A DNA stretch of 64,000 bases from Planctomycetaceae bacterium (GTDB lineage: Bacteria > Planctomycetota > Planctomycetia > Planctomycetales > Planctomycetaceae): NCBI GenBank assembly GCA_021732415.1, contig JAKFVC010000001.1, positions 1 through 64,000 of the forward strand, in the 5' to 3' direction. The position numbers and the translations under genes are program-made. The notes under the pieces are model-generated. The model saw only the letters and a list, made by a program, of their open reading frames with translations, was not told where the DNA came from and did no database searches. Below are positions 26,682 to 34,812 of the stretch, piece after piece (the stretch's first letter is position 1; each line of letters starts with the position of its first letter).

Positions 26682-27608
26682 CTACTTCTTCAATTCCTTG
26701 AACACAAACTCGATGTTCTCCACATTCTCCTTGGCTGGCACCCCGGTCCATTCCGTGTAGAACGGCAAATCAATCTCCTTCTTGATGACATCGAGCCCCA
26801 TCCCCTTGTCGATCGCCGCCTGAATGTATTGCCGCAATTCGACAAAATACCGCCGCTGAGTCGCCAGCAACGATTTGTCGGTCGATTCCCCATGCCCGGG
26901 GCAGATCAACTTGATCGGCAGCTTCTCGAGTTCCGTCAGCACGGCAATCCAACTCGCCGTGTTGCTGTCGCCGGTGTAGTTGAATTGACCGTTCACGCAC
27001 GCGTCGCCGGTAAAGAGAATCCCGTGCTTCGGCAACCAGGCGACCGCGTCACCGGCCGTATGAGCATGTCCGACGTGCAACAACTCGACACGCTGTGTCC
27101 CGTCATCGATCACCAGCTTCTTCGGGAAATAGAGCGCCGGTTTGCCATACTCGAGCTTTCCGTGACCGAACTCATCAGGGTTCGTCTTCTTGGTGTTTTC
27201 AAACCCCTTGATGCCATTCGTGTCGAACAACGCCAGGCTGTTCTCGCTCGCGATGGCTGTCGCCCCGATCTTCTGATACACGATGTTGCCATCGGCGTGA
27301 TCGCCGTGATAGTGCGTGTCGAAGACATAGCGAATCGGTTTATCGGTGGTCTTGCGGACTTCCTTGATGACCTCTTCCGCCTGCTTGGGGAAGTTGGCCT
27401 CAATGACCAGGACGAAATCCTTGAAGACGACCCAGCCGTTGTTGCAGCCGATGAACTTCGGCTTGGTCAGCGTCTTGCGAAAGAAGACACCGGGAGCGAC
27501 TTCCGTGATGACCGTTTCTTCCGGTTTGAACCAGCCGGAAGTCCAGCCGCTCAAGCCCAGCAAAATACAAAAAGTGAGTGCTGCAATCACGGGACGACGA
27601 CGAGCCAT
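26682..27608 (-). CDS. exported metallo-beta-lactamase-fold hydrolase
   Basis: A 308-residue protein with an N-terminal signal or membrane segment (RRRPVIAALTFCILLGLSG). The zinc motifs are complete: THYHGDHADGN near residue 99, GHAHTAGD near residue 180, FTGDA near residue 200 and CPGHG near residue 237. It resembles the QuiP/PqqB-neighbour type of periplasmic MBL hydrolases rather than a true beta-lactamase. Substrate unknown. It starts at ATG 27608 with AAGGA about 11 bases before it. It stands alone between repeats. Confidence 0.8.
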   Translation of the reverse strand: MARRRPVIAALTFCILLGLSGWTSGWFKPEETVITEVAPGVFFRKTLTKPKFIGCNNGWVVFKDFVLVIEANFPKQAEEVIKEVRKTTDKPIRYVFDTHYHGDHADGNIVYQKIGATAIASENSLALFDTNGIKGFENTKKTNPDEFGHGKLEYGKPALYFPKKLVIDDGTQRVELLHVGHAHTAGDAVAWLPKHGILFTGDACVNGQFNYTGDSNTASWIAVLTELEKLPIKLICPGHGESTDKSLLATQRRYFVELRQYIQAAIDKGMGLDVIKKEIDLPFYTEWTGVPAKENVENIEFVFKELKK

Positions 27609-27742
27609 AGCGGCAATCCTTCTGGTCAGGAGAATTCAAGGCACATTCGAGCAGCGTTTCCGATTCGACATAGATATAGCAATTCGCTCGCCGGCTGTGG
27701 AGTGGATCGCCTGAAACTGATTGACGTTTCTGATGCGAAATT

Positions 27743-27840
27743 CGTGTGAGAGTATGAGGGTGTGAGAGTCACGGAGAACAGTGGAACTTCGAAACGCACC
27801 CTCTTCCCCCGTCACTCTCATACCCTCATACTCTCACACG
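27743..27840. repeat. GTGTGAGAG word inverted repeat
   Basis: The arms at 27743-27774 and 27809-27840 are perfect 32 bp reverse complements (CGTGTGAGAGTATGAGGG...). Related to 16006-16113. It lies between divergent genes, so it is not a simple terminator. Confidence 0.85.
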
Positions 27841-27994
27841 ACGCCACTTGGATTGAAACCCGGCAACACCCCCGAGGTGCGTTTCCCTCCGAGCTTGGGT
27901 TATACTCCGCGTCATTGCGATCACACGTACGGACGAATCTCATTCACAGGTCGGCGTTCGTTCGTGGTCGCTCGATCTGGGGGGCCACCGCACG

Positions 27995-29683
27995 ATGTCC
28001 GCATTCTTCGCCAAAGAAGCGATCTACGCGCTACCGGGATTCAATCGGTGGCGAGTTCCTCCGGCATCGATTGCCATCCACTTGTGCATTGGCTCACTGT
28101 ATTCGTGGAGCAGTTTTAACTCGCCTCTCACGTGCGTGCTGGGAGTCGTAACGCCGGCCGCCGATGATTGGACACTGTCGAATGTCGTGGCGATCTTCAC
28201 AGTGGCCATCGTCTGCCTGGGGCTGATGGCCGCCGTCGCGGGGAGCTGGCTGGAAAAGGTCGGCCCGCGGACCGTCGGGTTAGTGGCCGCCGTCTGCTGG
28301 GGCGGTGGATTTCTGGTAGGTGGCATCGGGATTCTGTGGCACCAGTTGTGGTTGCTCTACCTGGGCTATGGAGTCGTGGGCGGATGCGGACTGGGACTAG
28401 GATACGTCTCACCTGTCAGCACTCTTATCCGCTGGTTTCCCGACCGTCGCGGCATGGCGACCGGAATGGCCATTATGGGCTTTGGTGGAGGAGCTATCAT
28501 CGGTGCGCCTCTGCAAGAGGAACTGATTCGTCGGTACTACCAGCCACCCCAATACCTGGGGCCGACGGCCGACGTCCCGCTGACGACCAACGCCGGCCGC
28601 CGGTATGCCGATGTCTCCGGCAAATCGACCGAGGTCGTCGTCGTCAATGAAAAAGACGTCTCACAGATGATCGTACGTGGCCAACCCGGCGTGTACGTAG
28701 TCGGCACCGGATCGACGGGAGTTGCCGCGGCATTCTTCACGCTCGGTGGACTGTATTTCGTGGTGATGGTCCTCGCGGCCCTCTCTTTTCGCATTCCTGC
28801 GCCAGGCTGGCAGCCTGCGGGTTGGACTCCGCCTGATCCGCAACTCGCGGCCCGCAAGATGGTGACCCACTCGCATGTAGAACTCAACACGGCAATGTGT
28901 ACGCCCCAGTTCTATCTGCTGTGGATCGTACTCTGTTTCAACGTGACGGCGGGCATTGGCGTGTTGGGAGTCGCCAAGACAATCATGACCGATCTCTTCA
29001 GCCCCGCCCTGCCCCAGTTGGTAACCAGTGACTTTGCCAAGATGTATGTCGTCATGATCAGCATCTTCAATCTGCTGGGCCGCTTCTTCTGGGCGAGTGC
29101 CTCGGACTACATCGGCCGCAAGACAACCTACGCCATCTTCCTGGTCCTGGGGACACTGCTGTATTCGTCGATACCGTTTATCGCTCAGCAAATGAGTGTC
29201 TCGCCATCAGTCACCTGGCTGGTCATTTTTTATGCAGTGACCATGCTCATCTTCACGATGTACGGCGGCGGCTTCGCGACGATCCCGGCGTATCTTGCAG
29301 ATATGTTCGGAACCCGTTTCGTCGGCGCCATCCACGGCCGACTGTTGACCGCATGGAGCGCAGCCGGAGTATTGGGCCCGATGGTCTTAGCGGCATTGCG
29401 CGAGCGAACACTCCAACAGACACTCAAAGATTTAACCGCCCAAGCCGACCCGACTGCATTTCTCCAGAAATTCGGAGCCCCGACATCCGACCTGTCGCAA
29501 CTGATCCAGTCGAAGACCGTCACGATCAGCAAGCTATTAGAAATCTGCCCCCCCGGAACCAGCGATCCCTCCAGTACGCTGTATAACACAACCATGTACT
29601 TCATGGCCGGCTTACTGGCGACAGCCGCCATCGCGAACGCCTGCATCCACCCGGTTCACGAACGGCACGCCGCGAAGGATTGA
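27995..29683 (+). CDS. OFA-family MFS transporter (oxalate/formate antiporter-like)
   Basis: A 562-residue polytopic carrier. The first segments (HLCIGSLYSWSSFNSPL), GWxLE/GPR loop (SWLEKVGPRTVG), GLGYVSPVSTLIRWFPDRRGMATG and the C-terminal half (TMYGGGFATIPAYLADMFGTRFVGAIHGRLLTAWSAAG) match the OFA subfamily of the major facilitator superfamily. An extra loop of ~75 residues lies between membrane segments 6 and 7. It probably moves a small carboxylate such as oxalate or formate; no metabolic gene for these is next to it. It starts at ATG 27995 behind a G-rich stretch. Confidence 0.85.
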   Translation: MSAFFAKEAIYALPGFNRWRVPPASIAIHLCIGSLYSWSSFNSPLTCVLGVVTPAADDWTLSNVVAIFTVAIVCLGLMAAVAGSWLEKVGPRTVGLVAAVCWGGGFLVGGIGILWHQLWLLYLGYGVVGGCGLGLGYVSPVSTLIRWFPDRRGMATGMAIMGFGGGAIIGAPLQEELIRRYYQPPQYLGPTADVPLTTNAGRRYADVSGKSTEVVVVNEKDVSQMIVRGQPGVYVVGTGSTGVAAAFFTLGGLYFVVMVLAALSFRIPAPGWQPAGWTPPDPQLAARKMVTHSHVELNTAMCTPQFYLLWIVLCFNVTAGIGVLGVAKTIMTDLFSPALPQLVTSDFAKMYVVMISIFNLLGRFFWASASDYIGRKTTYAIFLVLGTLLYSSIPFIAQQMSVSPSVTWLVIFYAVTMLIFTMYGGGFATIPAYLADMFGTRFVGAIHGRLLTAWSAAGVLGPMVLAALRERTLQQTLKDLTAQADPTAFLQKFGAPTSDLSQLIQSKTVTISKLLEICPPGTSDPSSTLYNTTMYFMAGLLATAAIANACIHPVHERHAAKD

Positions 29684-29786
29684 CAGGAGCCGGGTCGGGA
29701 GTACGAGTGCTGAAGATTGGATATCCACAGTTGAAATGGAGTCATGTGAGTTCGGTCGTTTTGTTTCGTCAACAAGCTGCCTCTTA

Positions 29787-29981
29787 AGCCCCAACGGGGC
29801 GCGCTAGGCCAGCCCAGGGCATCGCCCTGGGTACAGGTCCAGATCACAAAAAGGAAGCCCTGAATGGGCGCGCTAGCTGAATCACAATCCAGGCTAGCGC
29901 GCCCATTCAGGGCTTCGAATACTTTCCGGTCAGATTCCCAGGGCGATGCCCTGGGCTGGCCTAGGGCGCCCCGTTGGGGCT
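29787..29981. repeat. two-tier palindrome (45 bp outer and 24 bp inner arms)
   Basis: The outer arms, 29787-29831 and 29937-29981, pair over 45 bp with few mismatches. The inner arms, 29854-29877 and 29893-29916, are perfect 24 bp complements. It lies between the convergent OFA carrier and nfo genes. Confidence 0.9.
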
Positions 29982-30006
29982 GAATACTGACGATCTCGCC
30001 AACCTC

Positions 30007-30888
30007 TCACTTCGCTCCGCGCTTCTTAGCCGGCGCCTGAATCAGGCTCTGCAGCGTCCGCAGATTGATGGCATCCAACTGTTCGCCATCCTCCTCACCC
30101 TTGGGAGTCTCCAGGTACATCGGGACCTTGGCGAACCGCGGGTCATTCAACAAATGTCGAAACGGCTCCAACCCCAGTGAACCGCGGCCAATATGCGCAT
30201 GCCGGTCAACTCGACTGGCAAACGGCTTCAAGCTGTCGTTGAGATGAAACGCCTTGATCCGAGACACCCCGATCAACCGATCGAACTCAGCAAACGTCGC
30301 GGCATAGTCGGCCGCTTCAATCAGCGGATAGCCCGCAGAGAAGATGTGGCAAGTATCCACGCACACTCCCAACCGTTCGGGGGTCGCCGAGTGATCAATA
30401 ATCCAAGCCAGCTCCTCAAACCGCGCCCCCAGCGTCGAGCCCTGCCCCGCGGTCGTTTCCAGCAACGTCAAAGTCTGATATCCGGCAGTCGCAGCATGGA
30501 TGTCATCCAGCGCTTCCACAATCCGCTGCAACCCCGCTTCGGGACTCGACGACACATACGCCCCCGGATGCATCACGACCCCAATCAACCCGAGCGCCTC
30601 CGCCCGCTCCAACTCATGCTTGAAGGCTTCAATGGACTTCTTCCACAAATCGTCATTGGGACTGGCCAAGTTGATCAAGTAACTATCATGCGCGACCGGC
30701 TGAGTGATTCCAGTCTGCTTCAAACAGGTCTTGAAATCATCGAGATCCTGAGTCGACAGCGGCTTGGCATTCCACTGATTGTTGTTCTTCGTGAAGAGTT
30801 GCACGCAGTTCATACCAAACGATGAAGCGGCCTCGACGGCTTTGTAATAGCCGCCGGAGATTGACATGTGCGCTCCTAGAATATGCAT
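30007..30888 (-). CDS. nfo: endonuclease IV (AP endonuclease)
   Basis: A 293-residue TIM-barrel DNA-repair enzyme that cleaves 5' of abasic sites. Full length. Zn-site segments are visible: HDSYLINLASPN, VMHPGAY, ETTAGQG, VDTCHIFSAGY, HLNDS, SRVDRHAHIGRGSLG and YLETPKG. It starts at ATG 30888. It is the last G+C-rich gene before the AT-richer pair on the other strand. Confidence 0.95.
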   Translation of the reverse strand: MHILGAHMSISGGYYKAVEAASSFGMNCVQLFTKNNNQWNAKPLSTQDLDDFKTCLKQTGITQPVAHDSYLINLASPNDDLWKKSIEAFKHELERAEALGLIGVVMHPGAYVSSSPEAGLQRIVEALDDIHAATAGYQTLTLLETTAGQGSTLGARFEELAWIIDHSATPERLGVCVDTCHIFSAGYPLIEAADYAATFAEFDRLIGVSRIKAFHLNDSLKPFASRVDRHAHIGRGSLGLEPFRHLLNDPRFAKVPMYLETPKGEEDGEQLDAINLRTLQSLIQAPAKKRGAK

Positions 30889-31032
30889 TTTTCCCTATTT
30901 CCCTGCTCTGTCCTACGATTATCGGAATCTGGTTGCCATATTCACTGAATCTCAACAAATTTGCGAGTTAACGGCACCATTGATGAACCAATAGCCCGAT
31001 TTGTCCGTTCTGCTGACAAGGAGCGACTCCAA

Positions 31033-31530
31033 ATGAAACTTACGAGTCTCGACAAGAGTGTCTTAGAATTGATTTGGTCCAGTTACGAAGTCCTTTTCGA
31101 CGCTAAACAGACCAACGTCGCCATAGGCGAAATGCCATTGCTGTCCAAAGAAGAGATCATTCACCACTTCACGATGAAGGAAATTAATCGAGAGGACGTA
31201 GAAGCCTCACTGAGTACCCTCCTTGGATTTCAATTGATCGCTCCAAAGATGTTGCTTCACTCAAGCATGATCAGCGACCAGCTTCACGGATCAAGCAAGA
31301 TTCGGCTCGTTACCATGCCCCTGTTCGACGGTGATCGACCTCCTCAAGAGTGCTTCCAAGTGACCGAACGTGGTAAATCAGAACTTGATCGATTCTTCAG
31401 GAATATGTTTCGAGTCGCGTGCCGAGAAGGTTCGGTAAAAGCGGCACAGGAATTAGCAATCAAGGTTTTCTTGATCACCGCTGCATTCATTCTGGGCACG
31501 GCCGGTTTGGCTTGGGTAGTTCGAGATTGA
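31033..31530 (+). CDS. winged-helix-like protein with C-terminal membrane anchor
   Basis: 165 residues from the ATG at 31033, with AAGGAG 9 bases upstream (a TTG at 30961 would add 24). The N-terminal half is helical and resembles a winged helix (TSLDKSVLELIWSSYEVL... EVTERGKSELDRFF-type ending as VTERGKSELDRFF near residue 115). A single hydrophobic segment at about 141-161 (VFLITAAFILGTAGLAWVV) is followed by only two or three residues, i.e. a tail anchor. No named family. The base composition is visibly AT-richer than the flanks, as in the FRG gene 180 bp downstream on the same strand. Together they look like an acquired two-gene module. Confidence 0.65.
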   Translation: MKLTSLDKSVLELIWSSYEVLFDAKQTNVAIGEMPLLSKEEIIHHFTMKEINREDVEASLSTLLGFQLIAPKMLLHSSMISDQLHGSSKIRLVTMPLFDGDRPPQECFQVTERGKSELDRFFRNMFRVACREGSVKAAQELAIKVFLITAAFILGTAGLAWVVRD

Positions 31531-31710
31531 TGCTTTGCTTCGCTCACCCAGATTCGAGAACCTAGGCTACCCGGTAAATGAGAGTATTGCCGATGGGGAA
31601 ACAAATGCGGTGCACTTTATTTTTTTCGAACAGTTGAAATTCCCTTTTTGTGGTGATGACACTCAGTCTGGCTGAGTAAATTGGTAAGTCAATCTTCGAT
31701 CGGAGCAATC

Positions 31711-32640
31711 GTGTCGGCAAAACAAGTTAACCATGATCTCACACCCAACGGATATAACGTCGGCATTGTCGAAAGCATTGATGATCTACTGTGGTTTTGT
31801 CGAAATCTCCAAGATCCGTTCAGGTTTGTTTTCCGAGGACAATCCGACGCCGAGTGGAAACTTGAAACACGCGTCGAGAGGAATATTCCCGATTTCTATC
31901 GTAAAAGGATTCGGTTAGAGAATCGCGAATTGGAGATGCTCGAACGGTTCAAGCGACGTGCTCATCATTACCTTACTCCGACTGACATTCCAACCGGAGA
32001 TCTTGAATGGCTCGCACTGATTCAGCACTACGGCGGACCAACTCGGCTTCTGGACTTCACTCGGTCGCTGTTAATCGCGGCTTACTTTGCTGTCGGAACA
32101 TTTCATGAGAAACCCACATCCGCGATATGGGCTGTCAACTGGCAGTATATGCGGTTTTTTCTCGACTATGTTCTTCGGGACAGTCAAACTCAAATCGAAT
32201 CGGCAATGAACAAGTATCAGTTACATGGGGTCCCATTTGGGTGCGATGAATGGATTCGAGTGATCTTTATGGAAAAACTCGAGATCTGCGGGGCCTTCGC
32301 GACAGATCCATTTCGCCAGAACAAACGCCTAATGGCACAACAGGGAGTTTTCATTATGCCGATTGATATCAGTCGGCCATTCATTGAAAATCTAGCGGCA
32401 ATGTTTGAGCCCAAACTGGACCTAGCGAAGAAAGACCATGAGGCTGTCCCACTTCAGAAAATTGGTCTGCTTGATGAATCTGCCATCATCAAGATGATCA
32501 TTCCGCAAGCCTGTCAAGCGAAAATGAGAACGGAACTTCGCAGGATGAATATTATTACAGAGACACTGTTTCCGGATTTGGTTGGAGAAGCTACTGCGTT
32601 GGCCGACATCATCACGGCTCATGTTCACGTTCCAAAATAG
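31711..32640 (+). CDS. FRG-domain protein
   Basis: 309 residues from GTG 31711, with GGAG 7 bases upstream; a TTG at 31681 is the alternative. It has the FRG-domain hallmarks: FRGQSDAEWKL from residue 41, and LIQHYGGPTRLLDFTRSLLIAAYFA from about residue 103. A later RLMAQQGVFIMP and a C-terminal alpha/beta part follow. FRG domains are common in mobile and defence islands; their chemistry is not settled as far as I know. No signal peptide or membrane segment. It is AT-richer than its surroundings and follows the tail-anchored gene, suggesting a shared role in defence or toxin biology. That role is inference. Confidence 0.85.
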   Translation: MSAKQVNHDLTPNGYNVGIVESIDDLLWFCRNLQDPFRFVFRGQSDAEWKLETRVERNIPDFYRKRIRLENRELEMLERFKRRAHHYLTPTDIPTGDLEWLALIQHYGGPTRLLDFTRSLLIAAYFAVGTFHEKPTSAIWAVNWQYMRFFLDYVLRDSQTQIESAMNKYQLHGVPFGCDEWIRVIFMEKLEICGAFATDPFRQNKRLMAQQGVFIMPIDISRPFIENLAAMFEPKLDLAKKDHEAVPLQKIGLLDESAIIKMIIPQACQAKMRTELRRMNIITETLFPDLVGEATALADIITAHVHVPK

Positions 32641-32681
32641 CTGTCACCCCCGCCGGGATCAAAAATTGATTCGCGGCAAAG

Positions 32682-32719
32682 AAAAAAGAACCCCCTGCTA
32701 TTTGAATAGCAGGGGGTTC
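32682..32719. terminator. bidirectional terminator between FRG and Gly/Tyr-rich genes
   Basis: GAACCCCCTGCTAT and its complement form a perfect 14 bp stem around TTGA. On the minus strand it is followed by six T, so it chiefly serves the gene ending at 32851. On the plus strand it lies 42 bases after the FRG stop but has no T tract. Confidence 0.85.
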
Positions 32720-32850
32720 CTCGTTGTGTCGGCCAGCCTTCGTGTCCTTTGTGTGCTTCTGTTCGAATCTTCGTTTTGAACAGAAGCCCTCAAACTACAC
32801 AAAGCGACTAGGCGATTCCGGTTCACCGAAATCACGTCAAAGCGTCAGGC

Positions 32851-33174
32851 TTACCAACCATAATAGTTGTTGTAATACCCGCCACCATACGGCCGGTAAA
32901 ATCCACCGGGTTGCACATAGACTCCCGCGCGACCGTAGCCGTTGTAGTAACCGCGACCATAGCCGGCGCCGTAGCCGTACGGGCCGTTGCCGTAACCAGA
33001 GTAGACGCGAACTCCGGGGCCATAGCCGCCGCCGTAATATCCGCGGCCGTAACCGTTGTAGATGCCCACGCCGCCGCGACCGATTGAGATCCCTTGAGCA
33101 TTCGCGGTACCGCTGGGGTTCACCGCTGAAAACAGCCCGACAGCCAGGGCTGCCAATAACAGTTTTCGTATCAT
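32851..33174 (-). CDS. small secreted Gly/Tyr-rich protein
   Basis: A 107-residue protein with a clear signal peptide (MIRKLLLAALAVGLFSAV..., cleaved near ANA). The mature part is almost wholly Gly, Tyr, Arg, Asn and Pro, with YGRGYYGGGYGPG-like repeats. The ATG at 33174 has AAAGGAA 7 bases upstream, and a strong terminator follows. The composition suggests a self-associating, adhesive or wall-like surface protein. No family can be named. Confidence 0.8.
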   Translation of the reverse strand: MIRKLLLAALAVGLFSAVNPSGTANAQGISIGRGGVGIYNGYGRGYYGGGYGPGVRVYSGYGNGPYGYGAGYGRGYYNGYGRAGVYVQPGGFYRPYGGGYYNNYYGW

Positions 33175-33274
33175 GATTAGTTCCTTTTCAGTGTATGAGA
33201 AGCGAAATCGACTTCACTCGCCCGACATCGCACGCGGCACCCGAAGGTGCTCGATGCAGCGGACGCTGGGAGGT

Positions 33275-33976
33275 CTATTCGGCCTTTTTCGGTTCGCTAT
33301 CGTTATTCGACAATTTCAAGGCGGCCGGAGCCATCTCGCGGTTCTTTTTCAGTTCGGCGAGTTGCTCCTTGGTCAGTACCTTTTCGATCTGGACCAGCTT
33401 CTCGGATTCCAGGGCCAACAGGCGGGCATGCAGTCCCTGAATTTCATGGTGCAAGGATTCCAGGTTGGCGTGATACTTTTCTTGAATCTTGTCCGACGCG
33501 GCGGCCTGTTGAGCGGTCAGCACGACGCCGTCGTGAGCCAATTCCTTCTCGGCCGGAGTCGCGGGCTTGGCGGCGGTGGTCGTTGTCGTGACCATCTTCC
33601 GGCCGTGATGAGCGGTCCGTTGACGGTGAGTCCGCACTTGCATCAATTGCGGTTCGGTGAGGTGGTCTTCAATCGCCGACAGCATCAGAGCTTCGGCCTT
33701 AATCATTTGTGTGTAGCGATCGCTGAATTCTCCCCACACCTGGGTGAGGCTTGCATCGGTCTTGCTGACGATGTCTTTCACCTGCTGCTGTTGTTCAGTA
33801 GTCAATTTGAGCTTGGCCAGACATTCAGGAATCGCGGCTTCGGTAGCGGCGGCCTTGGGATCCGCCTTGTCTTCCGCAGCGGCAGGATTCCTGGCCAAAA
33901 CTGGCGCCAGGGCCAACACGCCGGCAACGGCCAACAGGCTGAATACTTTCGGGAACCGCGTCATTGAACTGAGCAT
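33275..33976 (-). CDS. periplasmic LTxxQ (Spy/CpxP-like) protein
   Basis: 233 residues from the ATG at 33976 with GGAG 9 bases upstream; the frame is open to 34078. A signal peptide is followed by an all-helical body with two LTxxQ motifs: LTTEQQQQVKDIV near residue 57 and LTKEQLAELKKNRE near residue 203, a His/Arg-rich stretch (RTHRQRTAHHGR), and LTEPQLMQVR. Spy/CpxP-type proteins are chaperone or metal-responsive sensors in the periplasm. It is 100 bp upstream of, and co-directional with, the Gly/Tyr-rich gene. Confidence 0.7.
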   Translation of the reverse strand: MLSSMTRFPKVFSLLAVAGVLALAPVLARNPAAAEDKADPKAAATEAAIPECLAKLKLTTEQQQQVKDIVSKTDASLTQVWGEFSDRYTQMIKAEALMLSAIEDHLTEPQLMQVRTHRQRTAHHGRKMVTTTTTAAKPATPAEKELAHDGVVLTAQQAAASDKIQEKYHANLESLHHEIQGLHARLLALESEKLVQIEKVLTKEQLAELKKNREMAPAALKLSNNDSEPKKAE

Positions 33977-34812
33977 CGTGATTATCTCCATACGTTTTAG
34001 GTCTATCAGATTCCCGGCAGACACTCCGCCGGCGAATTCTGGCAACTTCCGTGTGGCACTAAAAAATCTCCGCGACACGTCTGCACGACGTCAACGCGGA
34101 CTGAATTGCACGGTCGATTGAACAAATGGCAGCAGCATCTGAAAAAATTACTTCCACAGGTGCAGCGACTTGTCTTCGCCTTCAAATGTCCTTCTCTGCG
34201 GGGCATTGGGCACAAGTCTCTCGGTATCAAGCGAAAGCGCAGTCACCCACATTTACTGAGAAATTCCTGCCCGAAAGAGAGACTGCTGCGGCATGATGAT
34301 TGATCCGAAACGGCGAGTTTCGAATCGACACACCTCGAACCACTATGCCGATCTTCATTGCCCCGGTCCGAGTGGCTCACAGCTAAGCACGAATCGTGCC
34401 GTCGTTGCTCGGAGGACAGACAATGGACCATTTCGCTGATGATTCTGGTGCGACGAAATGCAGCCAGCGAAAGCTCAACAACGCTCGCTAGAGATGCTGA
34501 GGAGTTGCCCTAAGTCTTGTGGGAGTCTCGCTTGTACGCCGTGTGGGCGGATCTCTCCAGCCGATCATCCGGCATAGTCCGGTGGCCGATAACAACAATA
34601 TAAAAGACTATCGCGACAGGCTCGATACCCTCATGCGATGTGTCCGCTCTCGATGCGCGTGGATCGCTCATGATGAGTTCCCGCGTGCCATTCTCAATTG
34701 GCGCAGCAGTTTATCGTCCAGCGATTTCGGCGAAGAATACCGTTAGAAGAGCTTGGAGTGTCGGCTAGAAAATGCGTGATCCGTAAGGTGGGCACTTCAA
34801 AGTTTGCCCAGC
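33977..34812. other. intergenic region, no supported gene
   Basis: An 836 bp gap upstream of the LTxxQ gene and downstream of the TPR gene. I find no recognisable product on either strand, no strong palindrome and no repeat family member. It must hold the LTxxQ promoter. It could hold a small RNA or a decayed gene. Confidence 0.4.

Noticed and set aside
34519-34746. 75-codon frame in the 33977-34812 gap
   Set aside because: No ribosome-binding site, no domain, and composition unlike the flanking genes.
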